In this document: piece by piece, positions 34,611-42,585 of the stretch
Layout of the letters: each line of letters starts with the position of its first letter
Position numbering within the stretch: position 1 is the first letter of the stretch
Origin: Chloroflexota bacterium
GTDB lineage: Bacteria; Chloroflexota; Dormibacteria; Dormibacterales; Dormibacteraceae
Length of the DNA: 64,000 bases
NCBI GenBank assembly: GCA_005883575.1
Contig: VBFH01000029.1
Span: 1 to 64,000, forward strand
Direction: 5' to 3'
Position numbers and translations under genes: made by a program
Notes under the pieces: model-generated
Told to the model about the DNA's origin: nothing
Database searches by the model: none
What the model saw: only the letters and a program-made list of their open reading frames with translations

Positions 34611-35570
34611 ATGCCGATCGTGTTGGTGGTCGACGACGGTGCGGCGAACCGCGAATTGATCCGCATGTACCTGTCGACTATCGATTGCGAGGTGTTGCTC
34701 GCGGCCGACGGTCCCTCAGCCCTCGCGTTGATCGAAACCACCCCGCCGGACCTGGTCCTGCTCGACGTGCGCATGCCGCGCATGGACGGTTACGAGGTGT
34801 GCCGCCGCATCAAGGCGATGCCGCGCGGGCGATTGCTGCCAGTGGTCATGATCACCGGGCTGAGCCAGACCACGCACCGGGTCATGGCACTCGAGGCCGG
34901 CGCGGACGATTTCATGGCCAAGCCGGTCGAAGGCGCCGAGCTGATCGCTCGCGTGCGGTCCGCGCTCCGGCTCAAAGAGCTCTACAACACGCTCGACGGC
35001 GCCGAGCACGTCATCTTCTCGCTGGCTACCGCGGTCGAGGCGAAGGACTCCTTCACCGAGCGGCACACGCAGCGGGTGGGCGAGGCGGCCCGCCTGCTCG
35101 GCCAGAAGCTGGGGCTGCCGGAGCACACGCTCGACACGCTGTACCGCGGCGGGATCATCCACGACATCGGCAAGATCGGCGTCTCGGATTCGATCCTGCA
35201 CAAGCCGGGTCCGCTGGATGCGATCGAACTTCCGCAGATGCAGGCGCACGTGGCGATCGGCGAGAGCATCGTGCGTCCGCTCCACTCGACGTCCGGACTG
35301 CTGCCCATCATCCGCCACCATCACGAGCGCTTCGACGGGTCTGGTTATCCGGACGGCCTGCGCTCGCGGGAGATCCCGCGAGCCGCGAGGATCGTTTCCG
35401 TCTGCGACGCCTTCGACGCCCTGGTCAACGACCGGCCGTACCGCACGCGGCGCTCGACCGAGGAAGCGCTGGCGGTGCTGCGGGCGGGCGCAGGGACGCA
35501 GTGGGACCCCGAGACGGTCGACCTCCTGGCGAGCGAGCTGCCGACCATCCGGCATCTCGGCGCTGCCTAA
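34611..35570 (+). CDS. response regulator with HD-GYP output domain
   Basis: In this 319-residue protein the receiver (1-125) has the acidic pair in LVVDDGAAN, the phospho-acceptor Asp52 in LVLLDVRMPRMDG, and Lys in MAKPVEG. The HD-GYP domain has IIHDIGKIG, RHHHERFDGSGYPDGL and VCDAFDALVNDRPYRT. It is probably a phosphorylation-controlled cyclic di-GMP phosphodiesterase of the RpfG class. ATG 34611 is preferred to TTG 34602. The orphan kinase at 30.3-32.4 kb is a possible partner. Confidence 0.88.
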   Translation: MPIVLVVDDGAANRELIRMYLSTIDCEVLLAADGPSALALIETTPPDLVLLDVRMPRMDGYEVCRRIKAMPRGRLLPVVMITGLSQTTHRVMALEAGADDFMAKPVEGAELIARVRSALRLKELYNTLDGAEHVIFSLATAVEAKDSFTERHTQRVGEAARLLGQKLGLPEHTLDTLYRGGIIHDIGKIGVSDSILHKPGPLDAIELPQMQAHVAIGESIVRPLHSTSGLLPIIRHHHERFDGSGYPDGLRSREIPRAARIVSVCDAFDALVNDRPYRTRRSTEEALAVLRAGAGTQWDPETVDLLASELPTIRHLGAA

Positions 35571-35578
35571 CAACTTAA

Positions 35579-35603
35579 GGCCCTCTCCCCGATCGCCAGA
35601 GGG
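35579..35603. terminator. possible bidirectional hairpin between convergent genes
   Basis: GCCCTCT pairs imperfectly with AGAGGGGC across an 11-base loop in the 36-base gap between the HD-GYP and ppc ends. There is no T-run in either direction, so this is tentative. Confidence 0.25.
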
Positions 35604-35606
35604 GCA

Positions 35607-38150
35607 TCAGCCTGTGTTCTGCAGGCCGGCCGCTACTCCGTTCACGCTCAGCTGAAAGACCCGCTCCGCCCTCGCGCGGTCGGAGCGCGGCGTCCTGCGC
35701 TCGCGCATCGCGCGCAGCGCCCGCAGCTGCAGGTGCGACAACGCGTCGACGTATGGATTGCGCAGCTCGATCGCCCAGGAAAGGACACGGCGATCCTCAA
35801 GCAGCCGGCGATGCCCGGTCACGGCGAGGACGCGGTCCAAGGTGAGTTCGTACTCGCGCAGCAGCATCTCCTCGAGGTCTGGCCGCTCGCCCAGGGCAAG
35901 GTAGCGTTCGGCGATCCGGCGGTCGGTCTTGGCCAGGCTCATCTCTGCGTTGTCGAGCATCGCGTTGAACAGCGGCCACTCCGCGTAGGCGCGTCTCAGC
36001 TCACGGAGCGGCGCCGCGGCGAGCCCGCTCCCGATCCCGTACCAGCCCGGAAGGTTGAGACGCATCTGCGACCAGGCGAACACCCAGGGGATCGCCCTCA
36101 AGTCGTCGAGCCGGCCGCCGACCCTGCGCCGCGCCGGCCTCGAAGCGATCCTCAGGCGGCCGAGCTCTTCAACCGGGCTCACCTGGAGGAACCAATTCTC
36201 GAAGCCCGGCGCTTCGACCAGCTTGCGGTACGCGGAGCGCGACGGCGCGTCGATGAGCGAGGCAAGCCGGCGAAATCCACGTGCTGGATCGCGTCGGGTG
36301 GCTCCAGGCGCCGATGCCTCGAGCACCGCGGACGTCACCTGCTCGAGGTGGCGGCGAGCGATCGCGCGGTTGCCGTAGCGGGCGAAGATCACCTCGCCCT
36401 GCTCGGTGACCTTGAAGACGCCGCCGACCGAACCGGGCGCCTGTGCGCGCACCGCGCGGTTGGCCGGACCGCCGCCCCTGCCCAGCGCGCCGCCGCGTCC
36501 ATGGAACAGTGTCAGTCGCAAGCCATTCTTCTTCGCCCATGCGGTGAGCGCGGCCTGCGCGTCATGGAGCGCCAGCGTTGCGGACAGCGGCCCGATCTCC
36601 TTGGCAGAGTCGGAGTAGCCGAGCATGACCTCGATCCTTTGGCCATTGGCGGCGAGACGTTTGCGGACGGGCTTGAGCCGCAGCATCTCGTCCAGGACTT
36701 CGGTCGCGCGCGCAAGGTCGTCGAGCGTCTCGAACAGCGGCACAACATCGAGCACCGGGACCCGGCCGCCGGTGGCATGACGCGCAAGCTGGTAGACCGC
36801 TGCTATGTCGCTCGCCCCACGCGTAAAGCTGACCACGTATCGGCGGCAGCACTCGACGCCGTACGTTGACTGAAGGGCCGCCACCACCCCGAGTGTGTCG
36901 AGCACATCCCGAGTCGGCTCCGACAACTGACCGCCGCCGCGGATCTCGATCAGCGCCCGCTCGTGCACGTTGCTGTGCTGCCGGACCTCGAGCTCCGCCA
37001 GGTGAAAACCAAAGGTCTGCGCCTGCCACACCAGGTGCTGCAGCTCGCCGGACGCGAGGCGAGGGGCGCCGGCGGCGGCGAGCGAATCCTGCACCGCGCG
37101 CAGGTCGTCGAGCAGCTCCGCAGCGGTTTGGTATGCGAGGTCCTTCTCACCCAGGCGCGTCGCGCGGATCCGGCGCACGACGTGAAGCAGAAACTCCCGG
37201 TGTGGCTCGGACGAGGTCTCAGGCAGTCGCTGCCGCAGCGCGCGCGACGGTGGTGTCGTCTCGGAATCGACGGTCATCGCGCGGCCCACCCGATTGGTCA
37301 CGGCCTCGAGCGCGAGCAGCGCGTGCTCCGCGTGGATCGCCATCGTCTCCGCCGTAACCTGGGGCGTGACAGCTGGGTTGCCGTCGCGATCGCCTCCGAT
37401 CCAGCTCCCGAAGCGAAGGAATGCAGGCGCGCGGGTTCCGAGGGCGGTGTCGAGGGCACGCAAGACCTCGGGCACCATGCGGAACAGCGTCTCGTCGAAG
37501 ACGGCCATGAACGACCGCACCTCGTCCAACGGCCGGACGTGCGCAGTGCGCATCTGGGCTGTGCGCCACAGAGTGTCGATCTCTTCGCCGAGCCGCCGCT
37601 GCGCCTCCGCCCGCTCGGAGTCCGAGATCTTCGGATCGTCGATCGCCTCGAGCTGCTCGCCGATCCGCCGAATCGCGGTCACAACCGCGCGGCGCCTCGC
37701 CTCCGTCGGATGCGCCGTGAAGACAGGATGGATCTCCAGGGTCGCGAGCAGAGCGTCAAGCCTCTTCCTGCCCACTTTGGTCCGCAGCTCGGCGACGGTC
37801 GCCGCGATTGACTCCGGAAGCGGCTCCGGTCCCCGATCGCGATCCCGGATAACCCGGGCGCGATGGTGCTCTTCGGCCAGGTTCGCGAGGTGGAAGTAGC
37901 AGGTGAAGGCCCGAGCCACGAGCTCGGCACGGTCAAGAGGCCACGAGGCGACGAGCTTCTCGGCCTCGCGCTCGAAGCGACCGTCCTCACGCGCCCGGAT
38001 CGCCAGACCGCGCAGCTTCTCCACGTCATGCAGGAGACTCGCGCCGCCGAAGTCGGCGATGACGTTGCCCAGCAGCTCCCCGAGCAGCCGCACGTCGCGC
38101 CTCAGCTCCGGCGGTATCTCCTGTCGGGCAGCGTCTCTCGACTGCCCCAT
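35607..38150 (-). CDS. ppc: phosphoenolpyruvate carboxylase
   Basis: The 847-residue protein is of normal bacterial length. The catalytic His is in FTAHPTEARRR, the Lys in LGYSDSAKEIG, and the glycine/arginine loop is FHGRGGALGRGGGP. The signature C-terminal QNTG is intact. It carboxylates PEP to oxaloacetate. It lies 12 bases downstream of cimA on the same strand, so the isoleucine attenuator before cimA probably controls it too. Confidence 0.95.
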   Translation of the reverse strand: MGQSRDAARQEIPPELRRDVRLLGELLGNVIADFGGASLLHDVEKLRGLAIRAREDGRFEREAEKLVASWPLDRAELVARAFTCYFHLANLAEEHHRARVIRDRDRGPEPLPESIAATVAELRTKVGRKRLDALLATLEIHPVFTAHPTEARRRAVVTAIRRIGEQLEAIDDPKISDSERAEAQRRLGEEIDTLWRTAQMRTAHVRPLDEVRSFMAVFDETLFRMVPEVLRALDTALGTRAPAFLRFGSWIGGDRDGNPAVTPQVTAETMAIHAEHALLALEAVTNRVGRAMTVDSETTPPSRALRQRLPETSSEPHREFLLHVVRRIRATRLGEKDLAYQTAAELLDDLRAVQDSLAAAGAPRLASGELQHLVWQAQTFGFHLAELEVRQHSNVHERALIEIRGGGQLSEPTRDVLDTLGVVAALQSTYGVECCRRYVVSFTRGASDIAAVYQLARHATGGRVPVLDVVPLFETLDDLARATEVLDEMLRLKPVRKRLAANGQRIEVMLGYSDSAKEIGPLSATLALHDAQAALTAWAKKNGLRLTLFHGRGGALGRGGGPANRAVRAQAPGSVGGVFKVTEQGEVIFARYGNRAIARRHLEQVTSAVLEASAPGATRRDPARGFRRLASLIDAPSRSAYRKLVEAPGFENWFLQVSPVEELGRLRIASRPARRRVGGRLDDLRAIPWVFAWSQMRLNLPGWYGIGSGLAAAPLRELRRAYAEWPLFNAMLDNAEMSLAKTDRRIAERYLALGERPDLEEMLLREYELTLDRVLAVTGHRRLLEDRRVLSWAIELRNPYVDALSHLQLRALRAMRERRTPRSDRARAERVFQLSVNGVAAGLQNTG

Positions 38151-38162
38151 CAGGCCGGTTCG

Positions 38163-39770
38163 CTACGCGAGCAGGCCGACTTCCCCGCGAGTGGGGAAGA
38201 GGACGGCAAACTCGAGCGAGTCGATCAGGGCGAGCAGCGACGCCTCGATGATGTTGCTCGAACAGCCCACGGTCGTCCAGCGCGCGGTGCCCTTACCGCT
38301 TTCGATCAGGACGCGCGTGGTCGCGGCTGTGCCGGCGTCGCCGTTGAGGATGCGCACCTTGTAATCGTGCAAGCTCACGCCGTCGAGCGCGGGGAACTGC
38401 GGAGTCAGCGCCTTGCGCAGCGCCGCATCGAGCGCGTTGACCGGGCCGTTTCCCGACGCGGCGGTGTGATAGACCGCGCCTTCGACCTCGACCTTGACCG
38501 TCGCCTCGGCGTGAACCGATCCACCGTTCTTGCGCACCTGGGTGGTGAAATCGGCCACCGTCCATGGCGCCGCGTACCCGGGCTGAAGCCGCCGCACGAG
38601 CATCTCAAACGACGCGTCCGCCGCCTCGTACGCGTATCCCTGGTGCTCCAGCTCCTTGAGGTGGTTCACGAGCCACCGCGTCTGCGGGTCGTCACGGTCG
38701 AGCTCGAGCCCGAACTCTCGCGCCTTCGCCAAAACGTTGCCGCGCCCAGAGAGCTCAGACACGAGCACGCGCGCCTCGTTTCCCACCCGGGCCGGATCGA
38801 TGTGCTGATAAGCATCCTTGTGCCGCAGGACTGCGGCCACGTGCTGCCCGCCCTTGTGCGCGAAAGCGCCGTGGCCGACGAACGGCTGCTGCAGCGGCAG
38901 CGCGAGGTTGGCGATCTCTGCCACCGTGCGCGAAAGCTCAGTGAACCGCTGCACCGACCCCTGGGGGAGTGCCTCGATGTCGAGCTTGAGCACGAGGTTC
39001 GAGATCACAGACACAAGGTTGGCGTTGCCGCAGCGCTCGCCATAGCCGTTGATGGTGCCCTGGACCATGTCCGCGCCGCCCATCACCCCTTCCAGCGTGT
39101 TCGCGACCGCAAGCTCGCAATCGTTGTGCGTGTGGATGCCCACGCGCGTTGAGGCCCCGGCATGGGCCAGCGCCGACCTCACCGCCTCGACGCCAGAGCG
39201 GATCTCAGCAGGCTGGCTGCCGCCGTTGGTGTCGCACAGGACCACCCATGCGGCGCCCGCGCGCGACGCGGAAAGGCAGACCTCGAGTGCGTACTCGGCG
39301 TCCCGCGCGTACCCGTCAAAGAAATGCTCCGCGTCAAAGATGACCTCGCGGCCGAGGTCGACTCCGTACGCGACCGACTCCTCGACCATGGCGAGGTTTT
39401 CGTTGTTCGTCGTCTGTAGGACCGTCGCCACCTGCCAGGTGTCGCTCTTGCCGACGAGCGTCCAAACGGGCGCCTTGCTCGCGATCAGCGCATCCAGATT
39501 CGGGTCGTCCTCACAGCGTCCGCCGGCGCGGCGCGTGGCGCCGAACGCGGCCAGGCGCGCGCTCTCGAGCGGCTGCTTCGCAAGGCTCGTGAAAAGCTCC
39601 TCGTCTTTCGGGTTGGAGCCGGGAAATCCACCTTCGACGTAGTCGAAGCCGAGGCCGTCCAGGAGGCGCGCGATGCGCTCTTTGTCCGCGGCAGAGAAGG
39701 AGACGTCCGGGCCCTGCGCGCCGTCCCGCAGGGTGGTGTCGTAGACGACGATTCTTCTTTTGGCGGACAT
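38163..39770 (-). CDS. cimA: (R)-citramalate synthase
   Basis: The 535-residue HMGL-like enzyme has VYDTTLRDGAQGPDVSFS, VGIHTHNDCELAVAN, and the C-terminal LeuA-type regulatory domain (SGNGPVNALDAALRKALT, YKVRILNGDAGTAATTRV). The PDVSF variant after RDGAQ and the overall form match TIGR00977 citramalate synthases rather than 2-isopropylmalate synthase. It condenses pyruvate and acetyl-CoA to citramalate for isoleucine. ATG 39770 directly follows a terminator T-run on the minus strand, which marks attenuation control. Confidence 0.92.
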   Translation of the reverse strand: MSAKRRIVVYDTTLRDGAQGPDVSFSAADKERIARLLDGLGFDYVEGGFPGSNPKDEELFTSLAKQPLESARLAAFGATRRAGGRCEDDPNLDALIASKAPVWTLVGKSDTWQVATVLQTTNNENLAMVEESVAYGVDLGREVIFDAEHFFDGYARDAEYALEVCLSASRAGAAWVVLCDTNGGSQPAEIRSGVEAVRSALAHAGASTRVGIHTHNDCELAVANTLEGVMGGADMVQGTINGYGERCGNANLVSVISNLVLKLDIEALPQGSVQRFTELSRTVAEIANLALPLQQPFVGHGAFAHKGGQHVAAVLRHKDAYQHIDPARVGNEARVLVSELSGRGNVLAKAREFGLELDRDDPQTRWLVNHLKELEHQGYAYEAADASFEMLVRRLQPGYAAPWTVADFTTQVRKNGGSVHAEATVKVEVEGAVYHTAASGNGPVNALDAALRKALTPQFPALDGVSLHDYKVRILNGDAGTAATTRVLIESGKGTARWTTVGCSSNIIEASLLALIDSLEFAVLFPTRGEVGLLA

Positions 39771-39802
39771 AAAAAAACCTCCCGACCTTCTGGCCGGGAG
39801 GT
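39771..39802 (-). terminator. intrinsic terminator of the cimA leader (attenuator)
   Basis: On the minus strand ACCTCCCGGCC pairs with GGTCGGGAGGT (11 bp, one G-U) around AGAA, followed at once by seven Ts. The ATG of cimA comes immediately after the T-run. A strong terminator between promoter and gene is meaningful only as an attenuator. Confidence 0.85.
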
Positions 39803-39844
39803 CCAACCGACATAAGCGCGGCGCGCTACGTCGGGGGACCTCCC
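39796..39844 (-). promoter_or_regulatory. antiterminator of the cimA leader
   Basis: GGGAGGTCC (39844-39836) is exactly complementary to GGACCTCCC (39804-39796). The latter overlaps the ascending arm of the terminator, so the two folds exclude each other. Between the arms, CCGAC/GTCGG and AGCGC/GCGCT form an inner stem that extends the antiterminator. Confidence 0.75.
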
Positions 39845-39882
39845 CGGATAATCTCGATGGCGATCGCGCGGCGATTGCGCAT
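39826..39882 (-). CDS. isoleucine-rich leader peptide of cimA
   Basis: An 18-codon frame on the minus strand encodes MRNRRAIAIEIIRGGPPT. Four of its codons are Ile (two ATC, then ATT and ATC), at codons 7, 9, 11 and 12. Its stop TAG lies eight bases past the 5' arm of the antiterminator. Stalling at the first Ile codons would leave that arm free, while a ribosome reaching the stop would cover it. TAGGCT (39897-39892) nine bases upstream could start a nearly leaderless transcript. Confidence 0.7.
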   Translation of the reverse strand: MRNRRAIAIEIIRGGPPT

Positions 39883-40014
39883 GTGGCCGCAAGCCTAAGG
39901 CATCGCGGACGCGGCATGCATGGTCTTGGGCACCAAGCACGGGTCTGGCCGTTAGTGGCACACCGACAGCCGCGGTGTGGCGGCAGGAGTTCGCCGTGCT
40001 GTGGAATCTTTCTC

Positions 40015-40043
40015 TTGACAAAAGGAAATGGGAGGGGTACGGT
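40015..40043 (+). promoter_or_regulatory. sigma70-type promoter of the aquaporin-dha operon
   Basis: TTGACA (40015-40020), 17 bases, then TACGGT (40038-40043). A transcription start near 40050 leaves a leader of about 55 bases with GAGGGGG before ATG 40105. Confidence 0.65.
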
Positions 40044-40055
40044 TTGCGAAGTCGA

Positions 40056-40070
40056 TTCGACAATGTCGAA
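40056..40070 (+). promoter_or_regulatory. 15-bp palindromic operator downstream of the dha promoter
   Basis: TTCGACA-A-TGTCGAA is a perfect palindrome just after the predicted start site. A near copy overlaps the IclR start codon at 44878-44892, so both are probably IclR sites. Binding here would repress the operon. Confidence 0.6.
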
Positions 40071-40104
40071 CGGTAGTCAGGATTAACGAGGGGGTTCAAC
40101 CGCC

Positions 40105-40884
40105 ATGTACTCGATTCGACAGCGTGCGCTGGCCGAGGTCCTGGGCACCGCCGCCCTGGTGCTCGTCGGCCCCGGATCCGTGATCGCGACTCTGACGCTG
40201 GCGGGCAAGGCCGTGCCGGCCGTGACCGAAGCCGACCTGCTGGGGATCAGCTTCGCTTTCGGCTTCATCATCACCGCGCTCGTCTACGCCATCGGCAAGG
40301 TGTCTGGATGCCACATCAACCCGGCCGTGACCTTCGCCCTGGCGGCGACCAAGCGTTTTCCATGGCGCGAGGTCCCGACCTACTGGGCGGCCCAGTACGC
40401 GGGCGGGATCATCGGCGCCTTCGCGATCTGGGGAGTCTTCGGCCAGCACGCGGTGGCGTTTGGCATGGGCCAGACCCACTTCGCCGCCGATGCGTCGACC
40501 TCTTACTACCTGCAGGCGGCGCTCGCCGAGGCCGTCGGCACCGGGCTCCTGCTTTTCGCGATCCTCGGCATCGTCGACGGGCGCTCGCCGCAGCAACTGG
40601 CGGGTCTCGTCATCGGCGGCGCGGTGGTCGGCATCATTCTGGTCTTCGGACCGGTCACAGGCGCATCGCTCAACCCGTCGCGCGCCTTCGGTCCCGAGCT
40701 TGTGCAGGCGATCGCCGGCGGAACGACCTTCTGGGCGCAGTACATCCCCGTCTACTTGATCCCCGGGCTCGTCGGGGCGGCCCTCGCCTCATTCGCCTAC
40801 GACTACCTCGCCAACCCCCGCGTCGTCGAGAAGCCGATCAAAGAAGCCGTGACGCGCGAAGAAGCGCGCGCCGCCGCCAGCTGA
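40105..40884 (+). CDS. MIP-family channel (aquaglyceroporin-like)
   Basis: The 259-residue protein has six helices and two half-helix motifs: GCHINPAVTFALA is canonical, but the second reads SLNPSRAFGPEL, with Ser in place of the NPA Ala. As first gene of an operon with DhaK and DhaL it probably admits dihydroxyacetone or glycerol. The start is ATG 40105. Confidence 0.85.
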   Translation: MYSIRQRALAEVLGTAALVLVGPGSVIATLTLAGKAVPAVTEADLLGISFAFGFIITALVYAIGKVSGCHINPAVTFALAATKRFPWREVPTYWAAQYAGGIIGAFAIWGVFGQHAVAFGMGQTHFAADASTSYYLQAALAEAVGTGLLLFAILGIVDGRSPQQLAGLVIGGAVVGIILVFGPVTGASLNPSRAFGPELVQAIAGGTTFWAQYIPVYLIPGLVGAALASFAYDYLANPRVVEKPIKEAVTREEARAAAS

Positions 40885-40903
40885 CCGTAAGGAGAAATCG
40901 AGA

Positions 40904-41926
40904 ATGGCAGTCGAAACCAACCAGATGCGCAAGTTCCTCAACGATCCGGCCCGGGTTGTCAAGGAGTCGCTGGCCGGGCTCGCCGCGGCGCACCCGGACC
41001 TCGTCCGGTACGACGCGGCGGCGCAGATCATCGTCCGCAAAGACGCGCCCCGGCGCGGCAAGGTAGCCCTGATCTCGGGTGGGGGGTCGGGACACGAGCC
41101 CCTGCACGGCGGATTCGTCGGCCACGGCATGCTCGACGCGGCATGCCCGGGCGAAGTTTTCACCTCGCCCGTGCCCGCCCAGATGCTCGCCGCCACCAAA
41201 GCGGTCGACGGCGGCGCGGGTGTGGTTCACATCGTCAAGAACTACACGGGCGACGTCCTCAACTTCAAGCTCGCGGCAGGGGACGCGGCGGACGAGGGGA
41301 TCAAGGTCACCTCGATCGTCATCGATGACGACGTCGCGGTCCAGGACTCGCTCTACACAGCGGGGCGCCGCGGCGTGGGCGCAACCGTGCTCGCGGAAAA
41401 GATCGCCGGCGCGGCCGCAGAAGGTGGCGCCGACCTGGCGAAGGTGACCGACACCGTGAGGCAGGTCAATGAGCGCTCGCGCTCATTTGGCGTGGCGCTT
41501 TCCTCCTGCGTACCGCCCGCGTCGGGCAAGCCGATCTTCGAGCTCCCCGAAGGACAGATCGAGCTCGGGATCGGGATCCATGGCGAGCCCGGGCGCAAGC
41601 GCGCCCAGCTCGCGTCGGCGAGCGACATCGTCGACGTCATGGTCGAGGCGGTCGTGTCCGACCTCAAGCCGAAGAAGGGCGCGAAAGTGCTCGCCTTCGT
41701 CAACGGCATGGGCGGTACTCCTCTGCTCGAGCTGTACCTCCTCTATGCCGAGGTCGACAAGAAGCTCCGCGCCGCCGGCGTCGAGCCGGTCCGCAATCTC
41801 GTCGGCAGCTACATCACCTCGCTCGAGATGGCGGGCGCTTCGTTGACCGTGCTCGAGCTCGACGAAGACTTGACCAGGTTCTGGGACTCGCCGGTTCACA
41901 CCCCCGCGCTCCGCTGGGGCGTCTAG
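40904..41926 (+). CDS. dhaK: PTS-type dihydroxyacetone kinase, DhaK subunit
   Basis: The 340-residue protein has LISGGGSGHEPLHGGFVG and VKNYTGDVLNF. The His that covalently binds dihydroxyacetone is in GIGIHGEPGRKR, with VNGMGGTPLLELYL later. It holds the substrate for phosphoryl transfer from ADP-bound DhaL. It lies 19 bases after the channel gene, with AAGGAG before its ATG. Confidence 0.94.
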   Translation: MAVETNQMRKFLNDPARVVKESLAGLAAAHPDLVRYDAAAQIIVRKDAPRRGKVALISGGGSGHEPLHGGFVGHGMLDAACPGEVFTSPVPAQMLAATKAVDGGAGVVHIVKNYTGDVLNFKLAAGDAADEGIKVTSIVIDDDVAVQDSLYTAGRRGVGATVLAEKIAGAAAEGGADLAKVTDTVRQVNERSRSFGVALSSCVPPASGKPIFELPEGQIELGIGIHGEPGRKRAQLASASDIVDVMVEAVVSDLKPKKGAKVLAFVNGMGGTPLLELYLLYAEVDKKLRAAGVEPVRNLVGSYITSLEMAGASLTVLELDEDLTRFWDSPVHTPALRWGV

Positions 41927-41952
41927 GCGCTAAGTTGATCAGCGAAAGGGTC

Positions 41953-42582
41953 ATGGACGCGGCCACGATCACCTCCTGGATGCGCGAGATCGACGTCGCG
42001 GTGCGCGCCGAGAAAGACCATCTGGTCCAGCTCGACGCGGCCATCGGCGATGGCGACCACGGCACCAACATGGTCAGGGGATTCGAGGCCGTCGTTCAGG
42101 CCCTGGACGCTGACGGCGGATCGCCGCCGGGCAAGCTCTTGATCCTTGCCGGTCGCACCCTCGTCTCGACCGTGGGCGGGGCGAGCGGACCGCTGTGGGG
42201 CAGCGCGCTGCGCAGCGGCGGTCGGGTGCTCGGCGACCAGTCGTCGTTCGAGGGTGCCGAGCTGGTCGAGGTCCTGGCCGCAGCGCTGGCGTCGGTCAAA
42301 GACCTCGGCACCGCGGCCGTCGGCGACAAGACGATGGTGGATGCGCTGGAGCCGGCGGTCGACGCGCTCCGGACCCGGCTCGGCCAGGGTGCATCGCTCG
42401 ACGAGGCGCTTGACGCCGCGGGGGCGGCAGGGGAGTCAGGCATGCGCTCGACCATCCCGCTCCAGGCGCGCAAAGGACGCGCGTCGTATCTCGGCGAGCG
42501 TTCGGTTGGCCACCAGGATCCAGGCGCGACGTCGACGGCGCTGATCCTCCGCGCACTGCAGAGGGCGGCCAGGGCGACCTAG
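41953..42582 (+). CDS. dhaL: dihydroxyacetone kinase, DhaL subunit
   Basis: The 209-residue protein binds ADP through the Asp cluster DAAIGDGDHGTNM. SGPLWGSALRSGG and SYLGERSVGHQDPGATS follow, as in DhaL. In this type ADP is a fixed cofactor rephosphorylated by DhaM. ATG 41953 (MDAATITSWM) is preferred to TTG 41935. The EI-like gene follows four bases after its stop. Confidence 0.93.
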   Translation: MDAATITSWMREIDVAVRAEKDHLVQLDAAIGDGDHGTNMVRGFEAVVQALDADGGSPPGKLLILAGRTLVSTVGGASGPLWGSALRSGGRVLGDQSSFEGAELVEVLAAALASVKDLGTAAVGDKTMVDALEPAVDALRTRLGQGASLDEALDAAGAAGESGMRSTIPLQARKGRASYLGERSVGHQDPGATSTALILRALQRAARAT

Positions 42583-42585
42583 TAG

